A stretch of 64,000 nucleotides of DNA, taken from positions 12,428,992-12,492,991 of the forward strand of contig OX326958.1 of the NCBI GenBank assembly GCA_946800325.1, in the 5' to 3' direction. This document shows, piece after piece, positions 21,661 through 33,048 of the stretch. The notes under the pieces were generated by a model. The model was not told where the DNA came from and did no database searches. It saw only the letters and a list, made by a program, of their open reading frames with translations. The position numbers and the translations under genes are program-made. The stretch is from Luzula sylvatica (taxonomy: Eukaryota; Streptophyta; Magnoliopsida; Poales; Juncaceae). Within the stretch, counting starts at the first letter, position 1. Each line of letters opens with the position of its first letter.

Positions 21661-22784
21661 TAGGGATGTCAACGGGGCTGGTCGGGTTCGGGTAAGCCTC
21701 CCCCATACCCGAACCCGAAATTTCGGGTATTATCCGAATCCGAACCCAAAATACCCGCGGATAAAAATCTGTACCCGAACCCGAACCCGCGGGTATTACC
21801 CGTTACCCGAAATTTTTTTTTTTTTTTTTTTTTTAAGGATGAATTTTTTTTTTAGGATGAATATTTTTTTTAGATAAACAATTATAGGGCAGTCACCCGA
21901 ACCCGAACAATTATAAGGCAGTAACATTACAATATAACCAAAATAGAAGAAATTAAAATAGTCAACGAATTAATAATTGGAGCCGTTCCTCCCGCTTGTG
22001 CCGATGCTTGATTTTGAGTGCTCGATTGTGGGGTCAACTCAACCGGAGAAGAATCAATTGTATTTGCATGCTCGATTTGGGGATTATTACTACCTCCTCC
22101 GGTTTCCGAATTCATCGCAATTTGATACTACAATTTCAAACAAAAAAACAAATAACAAATCAAAAATATTTTATTTTTAAAATCAGAAATTTTAAAAAGA
22201 AATGAAGATCTAATTAAATGAAAATCTAATTATTTAGAAAGTGAAATGAAGATCTAGTTTGTTCCTTGCAGTGGATGAAGGCTTGAAGTACAAAAATCAA
22301 ATTATTTCTTGAATCCTTGCAGGGGCTTAGTCTTAGGCGTTGAAAAATCAAATTAATCTACCGAGCATGCAGGGCAAGCTTTCTTCAAGAAACGGCATTG
22401 GAAATTTTTTTGTACCTCTTAGCCTTAGGCGTGCCCAATGTTCCTCCCCAGTTGTGAAAGAGAGAGAGATGCTTCCTGGCGGCTGTATGTGGGACAAGTT
22501 TTATTTTACTTAGGGTTTGGAAGAGTATATTTGAATGGTCCTGATTTAATCATAAAAAAAATTGTAAGGATAGATATGTAATTTTAGTTTCGGGTAATTT
22601 TCGGATACGGGTTCGGGTTACCCGCGGGACGGGTAGTAGTCCGCCCGAACCCGACCCGAACCCGGACCGGGTAATTTTTTTTCGGGTAAAACCCGACCCG
22701 CGGGTATTTTTTTCGGGTATTACCCGCCCCGTTCGGGTCGGGCACCCACGGGTTCGGGTTTTACCCGGCCCATTGACATCCCTA
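21661..22784. mobile_element. hAT element with exact TSD, copy 1
   Basis: Ends TAGGGATGTCAACGGG and CCCATTGACATCCCTA; exact 8-bp target duplication ATTGTAGG (21653-21660, 22785-22792). Subterminal CCCGAACC/CGGGTA arrays at both ends. It contains a relic of a transposase N-terminus (21927-22115, minus). The same insertion with the same TSD is at 57953-60769, enlarged there by 1.7 kb. Confidence 0.92.
21927..22115 (-). pseudogene. Probable hAT transposase N-terminal relic
   Basis: A 62-codon frame opening MNSETGGGSNNPQIEHANTI, rich in Ser/Gln/Asn/Thr. Disordered leaders of this composition precede the BED zinc finger in plant hAT transposases. Here the frame stops before any BED finger. Being inside an element with hAT ends supports the call. 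The copy-2 version (58202-58390) encodes the same peptide. Confidence 0.4.
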
Positions 22785-22792
22785 ATTGTAGG

Positions 22793-23357
22793 TGCCTACC
22801 TCGCATATTTGCAATTAAACTCAAGTTTCAAGTTTTTAGGGTTATATATGATATTTTTAAACTTTAATACTGTACTGATAGATTCATCTCTAATTTTTTT
22901 CATACACCTTATAAAATTTTTTTATTTGAAGGGTATATTTTGCATTTTTTCTGATATGTATGTTATTTCGTTGTTTTTAATAGGTTGCTTTATTATATAC
23001 ACTGAATTTGTGGTATAACTGTTTTTTTCTCAATTTTAGGCAAAGAGATTTGATGAGCTACTAGCTCGATTTTGATGATGGCTTAAAGGCGGTTTTGGGA
23101 CGGGTCATATTCGGGTTTGAGTGGGTCTGTGACGGTTTACATGCGGGTTTGCAACGGGTTTGAGGCGGGCCTGGGACGGGTCAGAGACGGGCTTGGGATG
23201 GGTCTGAGGCTGTTCCGAAAAGGGTTACAGGTGGGTCAGATTATTATCCTAATTCTCGATTATCGAAAAAAGTCTTATTTTTTCATAATTTTGTGGATAT
23301 TCGGGGCTTTAATGAAAATTTATTTAGGATTCGACATTGCATTGTCGTGTTGCATAT
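22793..23357 (+). other. Non-coding stretch with G-rich repeats
   Basis: It holds the second 90-bp repeat unit (23028-23118) and then a G-rich run (about 23098-23230), where GGGT/GGGC triplets recur every 8-13 bases (GGGACGGGTCAGAGACGGGC). No protein-coding signal. Shared with copy 2. Confidence 0.5.
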
Positions 23358-23516
23358 ATGGACGAAGAAGAAGAGATAAAAAGGCTAAGAAAAGAATTGG
23401 TACCGAGAGCTCATCCTATGCCTTCTTTCGATAAGCCTTTTATAACTGTTAACTCAGAGGCCACGTCGCCCAGTCACGACGTGCATGGCCTTCCCTGCCA
23501 ACTTTGCTTCGAGTAA
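23358..23516 (+). pseudogene. TPX2-like exon fragment
   Basis: A 52-residue frame from ATG reads MDEEEEIKRLRKELVPRAHP, then MPSFDKPF. This is the signature of TPX2 C-terminal domain proteins, which bind microtubules and spindle components (EEIKRLRKE-V-P-A-PMP-F-PF). The frame runs into a TAA that overlaps a good donor (CGAGTAAGT at about 23511), so it may have been an exon continuing downstream. Only about one domain segment is present; neighbouring exons were not found. Bases are identical to 61351-61509 by eye. Most likely a gene fragment stranded among transposons. Confidence 0.55.
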
Positions 23517-24340
23517 GTCCTTTCATCTAACAATATATACTTTAGTTTTCGTTTCCTTAATTAGTAATTAGGTTTTCGGTTGATTGTATTAGTTGAGTCA
23601 TTTATTTGACGTTAATACTATTTTTGTTCATTCACCCGAGACGGATTGTAATTGATTGTGTGATTTCTTAATTTCAGAGATGATTCCTTCCTGCAGGAAC
23701 AAAGAGGGGCTTAATTGCGGTTCTCAGCTTCTTGATATTTTAGGACATTGCAGGGGCGTCTTTGTAAATTTCCTAAAAAAAGTAAAAATAATTATCTACA
23801 TTCCGAGGAAGCCAAGCGTCGGTTCTGGCTTTCTTTATATTTTCGAACATTTCAGGTGCCTATTTGCGAATTTCCTCATAAAGGTGATCGTGAATATGAT
23901 TATTTTTATGGCAACAGAAGCTATGCACCAACTTATTTGTAGCCTAAGAAGAAATGATTCTCGAGTATTGTATTGTAATATTTTGTTTTGGTGTTTTAAA
24001 TAATAGGTTCAATACGCATGCACATCATCACATCATATCGTCGTCGTCGTCGTCATCATCATTATGTGCATCAATCCACAAAAAGGTCTTGATCTTCTGT
24101 AAAAACCAAATATTCTTTACATAGTTCGAAAATACCAGGTCATGTTCATCTCGATGTGTTTCTCGAACTATGAGCAAATAACTCACCATGATCTCTTGAA
24201 TCAATAATGCTTTCTATGTTGAATACAAATTGAAATTACCTCACATTTGTGCACTTTCACTTATATGAGAGAATTTGTAATTATTATGTTAATACTTTCA
24301 TAAGATAGTTCAAACGACAATGCTGATCATAAAATAAAAT
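23517..24340 (+). other. Unassigned sequence after the TPX2-like exon
   Basis: Acceptor-like TTAATTTCAG at 23677 is followed by AT-rich sequence. Phrases of the kind CATTGCAGGGGCGTCTTTGTAA (about 23747) also occur at 28180, suggesting repeat origin. A CGT/CGTCAT microsatellite lies at about 24039-24064. No convincing frame. Confidence 0.4.
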
Positions 24341-24351
24341 TGTTCTCTGGT

Positions 24352-24640
24352 ACTCTGTTTTCAACTACAAATGTGTCGCATTTGTGCTCTCTCCTTTTGG
24401 TCTGTTTATCGTACTTTGTTTTGAACTACAAATGTGTCGCATTCATGCTCTGATTTTGGTCTCTTTATCATTTAATGAACTTGGAGAAATGAAATGAAAA
24501 AGAAACAAGGGAGTTAGTACTTTCATAAAATAATTTGAACGATAATGCTAATCATAAAAGAAAAGTTATTCTATGGTACTTTGTTGTCAACTACAAATAT
24601 ATCTCATTCACGCTCTTTGCTTTTGGGCTCTTTGCCGTTT
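24352..24640. repeat. Diverged tandem repeat, unit about 60 bp
   Basis: GTACTTTGTTTTGAACTACA, AATGTGTCGCATT, TGCTCT and TTTTGGTCTCTTTATC recur at about 24352, 24411 and 24576 with drift. Copy 2 keeps only the first units because the rest was deleted. Confidence 0.6.
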
Positions 24641-25473
24641 AATGAACTTGAAGAAATGGAATGAAAAAAACAAGGAAGAAAACAAATGAAAAAGAAACAA
24701 GGCGGCAAAAAAATTACATAACAACAACAATAAACACGAAATAATAAGACGTACACTGTTCTCTTTCATGAAAAAAACATAATGAGACAACTTCGTAGTT
24801 TTAACATATTTTCTTTTCTGCTTTCATGTTTTGCGACTTGAACATCCAACTCGGAATATAGGCTATGCGAACATAGATGTAAAAGACTAGCTCGAATTAA
24901 AGAAGCAAATCATGTTCCACAAAGATAATACAAGACTATTCAAACTTCGTTGTCTTTGGTTCTCATATCTTTATCGATTCTTTGATACATATGCCGATAC
25001 AGCATATACTTAGTACTAAACACGTATAGAAGTTCGAATTACAAACATGAATACAAAGTAACTACACAACAACAAATACAAAAGAGAAAGAAATACCAGT
25101 ACTAATATCGATCTTAATATGAACTATGCATTATAATTACAAAAATACAAATACAATTACACATAAAAATGCAAACAAAAATATACGGACGAAATAGGAA
25201 CATGAATACGAATATCAAACACCATTACGAAACATAAACATGAAATACAAATACAAAATACGAATACAAGTACGAAACAAAAAAACGAAATGCAACTACG
25301 AATACCGTGAACTACAAATGACAAACCAATACGAATATCAATAACGCAATAATATGGCACAAATACAAGCACAAATATGCACAAAAACGCAAGTACATAT
25401 ACATAGATGAAATAGAAATAAAAGTGTCAATATGAAATAAAATCGCGAAATACATGTACGAATTATACATACA
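24641..25473. other. Low-complexity AAATACGAA-rich stretch
   Basis: From about 25060 the sequence is built of degenerate short words such as AAATACGAAT, ACAAATAC and ATGAAATA. No gene. This stretch is deleted in copy 2. Confidence 0.5.
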
Positions 25474-25481
25474 AATACGAA

Positions 25482-26829
25482 CAGGCCCGATCCTGTGATT
25501 TCGGAGGCCTATGACTAGGGATGTCAATGGTGTGGATATTGCCCGAACCGACCCGAACCGTATCCGAAAAAATATCCGGATTCGAAAAAAATATCCGAAT
25601 CCGAGTGGATCCGGATATGGATCTGGTTGCTAATTTTAAGATCCGGAACCGGATTCGATATTCGGTTTTGGTGCGGGAACCGGATCCGTGTTCCGGATCC
25701 GGATATTTTTAGGATCCGGATACTTGAAACTAGATTCGAGTATCCGAAACCGGATCCGGATACTCATATTACATATTATTTTATGTATTATATTTGATAT
25801 TAGTTGAAAAATCATATACAAATTAATGATTTGTAAGTGATTCAACTCACAATCGTAAAATTATGTTTAAATATAATCATATTTATCGTTCATGTCACAA
25901 ATTATATATATTTATAGCTAAAAAGTAAGTTACGTTATAATAACATAGTATCCGTTTTAATATCCGAAACAAAACCGTATCCGTATCCGTATCCGACAAT
26001 ATCCGAACCATATCCGTATCCGTTTATTATCCGAACCGTATCCGGATCCGACAATATGGATATGGATCTGGTATGACCACTATCCGAACCGGATCCGAAC
26101 CGTTGACACCCCTACCTATGACAATTACTATTACAAAACTTAAAACTAAAAAAAATTATATCTGGTAACTTCAATTTTGCTGAAAACTATTCTAATTTGC
26201 TCAAATTTCGTTTGTGCTGAAAAATCCAAATGCCTTCATTTTTTCCTCAATATTTTATGAAAATCCTAGATTCTGCAATTAGATTTGGAGGCTTATTAAC
26301 TATCTTGTATGGATACGGATACAACGTTATTACGATTTTTGAAAAACATACAATATGATACGTTATAATAATAATAATAATTTTTTATGTTAAAATAGTT
26401 ATTTTAATATTAATATATTATTCATAACTAAAAGTCATGTATAGAAAATTATTTGATACAAGAAGAGAACCAGCTTTAATGTTTGCCATGTAAAAAACAA
26501 AAAACAAGTTAGTATATTGAAGTAAAAAACAAAAAAATAAGAAACGGCCCAACAAAAACCCAGTTGGCAGTTGTTTTATAAATCCGGAGCAATAATGTAA
26601 TTTTGTCCCACCATTTTCTAGATGAAAATCATGTCTATAACTTGCTTTATAAGTATAAGACTGCTGGTAGCTAACAAAATTGTCGCACATGTTAACCTCC
26701 ATTGTTTGCAGGCTTTGTATATTGAATACATGTAAGTGTAGATAATAGGTTAAATAAATATACGGAGGCCTATTTAATTTTAGAGGCCTGTGGAACAGGT
26801 CATCTGGGCCAATGCCCAGATCGGTCTTG
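25482..26829. mobile_element. Outer hAT element (CAGGCCCGATC type), copy 1
   Basis: Left end CAGGCCCGATCCTGTG; right end CCAGATCGGTCTTG. Flanks are exact 8-bp copies AATACGAA (25474-25481, 26830-26837). Another hAT is nested 26 bp inside its left end. In copy 2 only the right part survives (ending CGGCCCTG at 63098, followed by AATACGAA). Interior AT-rich, no transposase. Confidence 0.85.
25516..26114. mobile_element. Nested hAT element, exact TSD
   Basis: Ends TAGGGATGTCAATGG and CCGTTGACACCCCTA; exact target duplication CCTATGAC (25508-25515, 26115-26122). Subterminal arrays of ATCCGGAT/TATCCGAA. Length 599 bp, non-autonomous. Confidence 0.92.
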
Positions 26830-26908
26830 AATACGAATGACATTCTAAACCCGAAACTCACGAAGCTCAACATTATAAGCGAAATGTGAAACCTCAAACA
26901 ATAAAACT

Positions 26909-27003
26909 TCATCATCATCATCATGTTCATCGTGATCATCAACATCATCATCACAATCGTCGCCATCATCATCATAATCGTCACCATCATCATCATATCA
27001 TCA
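26909..27003. repeat. CAT/ATC trinucleotide microsatellite
   Basis: Imperfect CAT repeats with CGT/CGC interruptions. The copy-2 tract (63178-63303) is longer. Related GATGAT repeats lie at about 34428-34449 in a Helitron of the opposite orientation. Confidence 0.9.
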
Positions 27004-27529
27004 TGTCACCTTTTTGTTTGGTTTTCCTGATTTTGCAGATGATGTATAAAAAAATAGACAAATTTTTCAGTAAGAACCGTTTGAATTATTCAATATAGCC
27101 GGATCTTGAACAATTCAAAGGGTTTTTACTGTAAAATTTATTAAAATTATGATTTACTGAGGCAAACACACCAAAAAATGTTCGAAGTCTGTGTTTGTTT
27201 TTTTTTAAACGAATTTGATTGCATATTTTTTTAATAACCAAATTAATTAAAAGTTGGTAGTATTGTAATTCTTATATTTTTTCCCTATTATTAAAAGATA
27301 TATAATATTATCTGTTGTTTTGTTGCTAAATATTCATATTTCATGTATTGTGTTTTTACATGATATATGCAATGTATCCATAATTCGTTGATGTCGTCAT
27401 TACTAAATAAATATCTATTTCATGTCACTCTCACACGGCAATCTAAATCGCATATGTGTAATCACAAAGAAAAAACTCGACAACAAAAAACGCACAAACC
27501 AGAATAAATAGCAATTCGTCCCACTAAAA
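27004..27529 (+). mobile_element. Helitron interior, copy 1
   Basis: It carries a segment (GAACAATTCAAAG, then GTAAAATTTATTAAAATTATG and TTTACTGAGGCA) that recurs inverted at 34288-34385 next to another Helitron end. It is assigned to the Helitron whose 3' terminus is at 27562. The 5' end was not identified. Confidence 0.45.
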
Positions 27530-27562
27530 AATTCTCGCACAATTGCGTGGGGAAGAAACTAG
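27530..27562 (+). mobile_element. Helitron-like 3' terminus
   Basis: A short GC hairpin around CGCACAATTGCGTGG is followed eleven bases later by CTAG (27559-27562) and then T. This matches the Helitron 3' rule of a hairpin about 10 bases before CTRR with insertion at A/T. The hairpin has one mismatch. The copy-2 version is at 63829-63856. Confidence 0.55.
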
Positions 27563-28021
27563 TATATACCAATCAAAAGAGAAAACTATGGTGCCACCCT
27601 TGTCCTTTCAAGGCAAATTGAATCCTTCAAAAGTAAATAAATGCATGGTCTTTTTATTTTTATTTTGTAACATAAATCAAATACAGTATGAATAACATAG
27701 GAATTATTTTTTATTTTATTATCAAAATACAAGGGTATTTTTGAAAATATTAGTTAGCGGTAAAGTTCAGTTCAATGGAAAAACATCGACGCATAAGGAG
27801 TTTCTGATAATTCACATCTATCTTTGCTTTCATAATTTGTATACCTAGAATAAATACACAAAATCATATCATTTATATAATAAACCAACAAATAATTATG
27901 TTACATTATCAAGAAATTTAATATTCCATACCATACAAATCTGTCACTATCGAGGCCCTTAAGCAGCATGATTTTCGTAAACTGCTCAAATTTAAGTAAT
28001 AATAAATATATTAACATAATA
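27563..28021. other. AT-rich, nothing recognised
   Basis: The match to copy 2 continues through about 27707, where the window ends for copy 2. No coding or transposon signal seen beyond it. Confidence 0.4.
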
Positions 28022-28203
28022 AATTTGCAAAATAATCTCTGCATTATCCACAAATCGCAAGGAAATATTCCATAAATAATAAAATTCGAAATTATCAAGA
28101 AATTCGACTGTCAGTAAAGAATAAAATTCAATTTTTGCTTGAAATTTAAAGAAGGGTTTCTTTTTTTGTAATTTATGGATAATGCAGGGGCCTCTTTGCA
28201 AAT
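28022..28203. repeat. Imperfect inverted repeat (MITE-like hairpin)
   Basis: TTTGCAAAATAATCTCTGCA at 28022 pairs with TGCAGGGGCCTCTTTGCAAA at 28184, and TTATCCACAAAT with ATTTATGGATAA. The spacer is about 115 bp. No target duplication assigned. Confidence 0.5.
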
Positions 28204-28339
28204 ATTCCATAAATAATAAAATATTTTACTCTGTCATTTTGCCCAAAAGTGGATAAGGCCATTCGTTTGGTTTTGGATCCAATTGCTTCTTCGAACCATT
28301 GTTTAAACTGGAAAAGAAATCATAAAAGGTATGTATAAC

Positions 28340-29265
28340 CATGGTTCTGAATATCGGATCGGATTAGGACTCAGCCGGTCCCGTCGACTCGGGACTCGGT
28401 GGACACGGACCAGACTCGCACGAGTCGGAAAAAAAAAATCGGACTATTGGTAAAAAAATCGAAAAAAATTAAAAAAAATTAAAAAAAAAATTAAAAAATT
28501 AAAAACATTATAAGAAGAAATTGTACTAATAAAAACTAAAATTACGAAAATACTACATTACATTAAAAAATTACTATTGTCTGACACTAAGACAAACGAG
28601 TTACGAGTTATGCTACCAACAATATAATCGATATACAATTGATAATCAATCAACATTATATAAATTTTGCCCATAAACCTATATAAATTAGTTGCTAAAC
28701 TGTACTTCAGAATTGGTAAACAATTATGTTATTTTTTTTTATTTAAACGAAAGGGATGTTTCACTTTCATCTATGATATATAAAAAGATGGAAGTTTATT
28801 TACATGGTTTTAATTTGAAAACCTAGATCATTAAAAAATCAGTCCAATATTATTCTAAATAATTTAATTACTATTTACCAAAATCAGTCTATGGTGCATA
28901 AAGTCTCTGATGAGCCGAGAGAGTAAAGTTACTTGAGGTGTATGTCAGACCAATCACATGCACTTGTATATTCTAGCACCCACTCACCCCTTTTTGTCCA
29001 CCTCACTCGTTTCTTCCACTTCTTCTTTTTCTTCATTGATTCAAACTTCATCTTCCTCTTGAAAGTTCTCTTCGATTTGGGAATAGAACTACAATTTTCG
29101 GATCCCAATCATGCAATGCTCTCATGGACTACACTAAAAATAAAAACAATAAAAAAAAATTTGACCACTCGGCAGCGATATATCCGGCCGAAACTCGGCT
29201 CGGGTCAGGCCGAGTCCGACTTAAGTCAGCCGAGTTTTTTAAGTCGGCCGATATTAAGAACCATG
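28340..29265. mobile_element. hAT-like element, exact TSD
   Basis: Left end CATGGTTCTGAATATCGG; right end CCGATATTAAGAACCATG. Exact 8-bp duplication TGTATAAC (28332-28339, 29266-29273). It belongs with the element at 6637 by terminal sequence. Subterminal GACTCGG/CGAGTC words. No transposase. Confidence 0.88.
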
Positions 29266-29547
29266 TGTATAACTTCTTGAATTTATTTGGGTTCCTCGAT
29301 CTGTCAAATCAGATATATTTTGGTTGATTTATTGTCATTTCGGGATCCAACGATCTGAATTATAATAATGAAATTAAGTTAGCACTATTCTCTTTAAGAT
29401 CATCAAGTAATGCAGGATCATACGCAAATCTCTCTACTAATTATGTGAATCGAGTAGATAGTGAACTGGGTCCTCGAATCTTCAGATCTTAGGAGCAAGA
29501 GACACTGGATTTCGCACAATATCCAACTGGAGGCAAAAGGTCTGTAG

Positions 29548-29731
29548 TTGGTCTTTCTACCTGATACTAGAAGGAATGTGCTGATCAATCGTCAATTTGA
29601 ACATCTGAAATTGAAGAGGGCATGGGAGGAACTAGAGGCAAGAATGGATGCTCTGGTGGTTCAAATAATCAGAGAGGAAAGAGGCAATAGACTAAGATCT
29701 ACTCAGTACTCAGGTAATTCTGATTTTTTTT
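29548..29731 (+). other. Possible coding exon fragment, Glu/Arg/Leu-rich
   Basis: The plus frame reads RQFEHLKLKRAWEELEARMD then ALVVQIIREERG, helix-forming and unlike the surrounding AT-rich DNA, and runs to a GTAATT donor-like site near 29715. No ATG at a sensible position before it and no partner exons found. Family not recognised. Confidence 0.25.
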
Positions 29732-30518
29732 ACCTCATACATGAATTCTGTGAAATTAATAGCTTAATAGATAAAACTATGTATTATGAAAGAGACAATA
29801 GTTTATATAGTTCGTGCTTTGGAAAATGTATTGACATATCAAGACATTTCATTATATGACATAATTTATTATCATGTTTGTTGGTACACTTATTTATTTT
29901 ATGGGATAATTTCAAAATATAAAAATATGTTCATTTATAGGGTCCTTGACAATTTAATTTTTCAAAAAAAAAATAATATGTATTTTCTCCTCATGTAAAT
30001 AAAGAAGAACAATTAATTTTTGTGGTAATTCTATTCCCACTAATTATGTTCTAAGGCTTCGTTTGGATGGAGGATAGGGTAGGAATAAGTTTTTGGAGGA
30101 ATAAGAAGTTATCCCTTTTTATCCTTTTATCTTAGATTAGTGTTTGGCAAATGATGAAGGTAAAAAATTGAGATAGTATTGCATATAAAATCAATTATAA
30201 TACAAATGACTCAAATGCCCTTGTAATTTTTTAGATGTTGAAATTGCAAGTATTAATTAATTAAATACTAAATAACTATGTCATTAAAACAAAATGTTTT
30301 GTTGAGTATCATTTTAATAAAATAGATATATTAGCAATTTAAAATAAACAGGGATAAGATTCAACAAAAAAAAAATTCATGTTTGCTCTAATTTATAAAC
30401 ATGTCATAACATTTAACAAACAAAAATATTAATTTATAATGATGATATGTCTAGTTTGTTTAATAAACACGTCATAACATCTAACAAACAAAAATATTAA
30501 TCTATCACAATAATATGT

Positions 30519-31525
30519 CTAGTTTGTATGATCACGGCGATCTTGATGTTCGTTCCACAAAGCATTGGTAATAGTGTTTCGAAGAACTTCTCCAACACGT
30601 GTTTCCTCTTCAGTTAAATTCTCATCATTATTATCAACAGATCCAGTTTCGGATGAGTCCTCAGACATATTAAGAAATATGTCATTCTCGTTTAGGATCT
30701 CGGTTTGATATTTTATAAAATTGTGTAAAACAGAACATGCCAAAACAATCAAGCATTGCTTTTTGAATTTTTAAGGATACACACGAGCACTTTGAATCTT
30801 TTTTTCAATACCCCAAATGTTCTTTCTATTACGTTTCTCAGTTGTGCATGCCGGTGGTTAAACAAATCTTTAGCATTTGGATACCGACTTGATCGTTCTA
30901 GTCGTTGGAATTGTGCCAAATGATATTGACGACCTCGATACGGACAAAGAAATTTACTTGTGTTTGCATATCCTGAATCTGCGGGATAATACTTACCAGA
31001 TGGCACCGTAAAACCACCTACTTCTAGTGAAAAACATAAGACCTTCATATTCGGCGGTGGAAAACGTTGTGAATGATCAAAGGGGAAATTAGGGGGCATT
31101 TGATAACCTTGATAGGGATTCGAGCGAAAATTAGAATGCACATCAACATTTGCACGAGTGGGGGTATGAGGAAAAGGAGGAGGAACATGTTGGTTGTTGG
31201 CAGTTGCTATTAAATTGGTAACCCAAGCTCGTAACTGATTTCCTTCTATGTTCATAAATGTTGCTCGAATCCAAGTATTTGCCAAAGTCATAACGAGAGT
31301 TGTAAGCTCATTTGGTCCCAAATTTATGTCATTTGAGTTCAATTTATCTATTATCTCTCGGAAAATTTGATTGGGGTCTGGCTGATTAGGTCGCGATGCA
31401 ACCCATTGTGAGAAAATAACATTACGCGCATCTTGTTGCTCAAGAATTCGATCATTTTGCTCGATCACTTTTCGAACAAGATCATTTTGCTCCATTACTG
31501 CTTTCGATTTCTTTCTTTTACTCAT
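30519..31525 (-). pseudogene. Fused Myb-protein tail and PIF/Harbinger nuclease relic
   Basis: The first part (31525-about 31050) is the glutamine/asparagine-rich tail of a Myb-like protein, with EQNDLVRKVIEQNDRILEQQ coiled-coil character. Without a stop it passes into nuclease sequence GGFTVPSGKYYPADSGYANT, RGRQYHLAQF, and LFNHRHAQLRNVIERTFGVL then KKRFKVL, the second half of the ALP1/Harbinger DDE domain. The first half, with the first catalytic Asp, is missing. The frame breaks at about 30750 and the C-terminal part (LACSVLHNFIKYQ) continues to 30519 in another frame. It looks like a deletion joined two divergent ORFs. Confidence 0.75.
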
Positions 31526-31633
31526 GGAAGATTTGCCTCCTATTGTTTCTAATCCACGTTTTCGTGAGGAAGATGTGGCACGACGCTCTGTTTGGCTTCC
31601 GGGACTATCAAAAGATGGATCCCCAATGGAAGG

Positions 31634-32361
31634 TTATGTTTGCCCCCCAAGACTATCATTCCCTAGAGATTCATGATTATTTCCATCTTCATTAAAATTC
31701 GAGTCAAACCCATCCAACTCTTCACTTGCATGTCGGCGGCCATTGGAGCTATCGGACCCACTCACCGCCTCAAGATTGTGCGGTAATGTGTTGAAAGTCA
31801 CATTATTGGCAACCGAAGCTATATTTCTCCCACACAACTCTTCCATTTCTTTGTACCATGGAAATTTCTTCTTTTGCAATCTAGTGTACTTATCATTCAC
31901 CTGCAAGTATTAGAATTTGTGAGATCAAACCTGGTGAGAAATGAAGATTTAATTAAGTAACAAAATTATATAAATATCGTATATTACATACCTTACTTAA
32001 CTCTTAACCATGATTCTTCAGACGGGGCCACGGGTAGGTTCTTGACATAGTCCCAACCCCATCCACTTCGGTCTGCCAATTCTTTGTAAGTAATAAAAGT
32101 CTTCTAAACCGTTTTATATCTTACACGGAGCTCGTCTTCAGAGCGTTGCGTATCATCAACTCTTCTATCATTGAATAGAGGATGAACTATTTTCCATTCA
32201 TCAGGTGTAAAATTTCCACTTTGATCCAACTGTTTACCCATAATTTGCGTCTCTCTCAATAGTTGTAGCAACAAAAAAGTTTCTTGCTCAGAGAAATTCG
32301 AACGCCGAGACCTAACATTTGCACTACTACCCTGTCCTTTACCCTTCCCCTTTTTCACCAA
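31634..32361 (-). pseudogene. Myb/SANT-like DNA-binding protein relic of the Harbinger element
   Basis: Two pieces: 32361-32104 (basic leader MVKKGKGKGQG, then FSEQETFLLLQLLRETQIMG) and 31906-31634 (VNDKYTRLQKKKFPWYKEME with an acidic Ser/Asn-rich tail). A DNA-binding Myb-like partner is standard for PIF/Harbinger transposition. The pieces are separated by stops, though an intron between 32104 and 31906 is possible (CAGGTGAATGATAAG at about 31900 looks like an acceptor). It then runs toward the fused ORF at 31525. Confidence 0.6.
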
Positions 32362-32400
32362 TGAACTCGCAATATTTTCCTTGCCTAATTACTGTTTCAT

Positions 32401-33048
32401 AAATAAAGGCATGTATCACAAACAAAAGTATATGTTTCTCAAACCTAATTGTTTATTAATTACTAATAAATTTCAAACATGATTTCGGCACATATATATA
32501 TTGAGTTTCAAAACACTAACCTGGATAATTTTGGTCCTTCAAGAAATGTATTCCAATTCGAAAGGTAGTAGTTTAGTCCATCTGTACAGATTGACATGAT
32601 TATTAGTTATTTTCATTAATGGTACTTTTTTAATTAATTTGGTTAGTGATGTATGTGTTGCTGTAATAATGTTTCCATCAGAAACATGTGATGTTGTAAC
32701 AATAATGATATTGTGCTGAATGATTAAAATCACATCTTTGTCTCAATTAATTAAAGATGATCGACCATTGATTCTTTGATTTATAACAAAATGAAATTTG
32801 AAATGCAACAAAAATCGATTAGTATAATTTAAAGAAAAAAAACAAATTTCTATATTAGCAATGAAAGAAAAATGTGTCCATCAGAAAATTTGAAGAAAAA
32901 AAAACAATTCTTCATGAGAATTTTTTTAATCAAGATATAAAAAACAAAGAACTTCAAAGAAAAAAAATAACATTTGGATATTCTAATTGATATTACACTT
33001 TTTAGTTTTTACACAGCAATAGGTATTGAGAAGTTTTTGACAGGTTAC
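32401..33048. other. AT-rich, no gene recognised
   Basis: Long A/T tracts with stops in all frames. No repeat end or coding signal could be supported. Confidence 0.4.

Larger units (their letters stand above)
1560..27707 (+). repeat. Large direct duplication, copy 1
   Basis: Colinear with 43993-64000. Matching landmarks are NLR 2719/45215, kinase last exon 6334/48754, Copia element 9964/49386, GGATAC element 14020/53411, LTR relic 14821/54203, palindrome LTR 19697/55949, hAT 21661/57953, TPX2 exon 23358/61351 and Helitron end 27562/63856. Copy-1-only inserts are 6637-9659 and about 15865-18868. Copy 1 keeps 24426-26190, which copy 2 has lost. The two NLR proteins differ at about 30 of 892 positions by eye. 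The true right end of the duplicated unit is probably 43992 (inference). Confidence 0.9.
30055..32400 (-). mobile_element. PIF/Harbinger element, decayed
   Basis: The left end GGCTTCGTTTGGATGGAG next to TAA (30052-30054) has the PIF/Harbinger pattern. The element encodes, on the minus strand, a Myb/SANT-like protein relic and a DDE nuclease relic, the two proteins typical of this superfamily. The matching right terminus was not found, so the end is approximate. Confidence 0.7.

Noticed and set aside
26418..26996. 192-codon minus-strand frame starting with a poly-Met run.
   Set aside because: Produced by the CAT microsatellite read as ATG; it crosses the end of a hAT element and resembles no protein. 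The same holds at 62777-63295.
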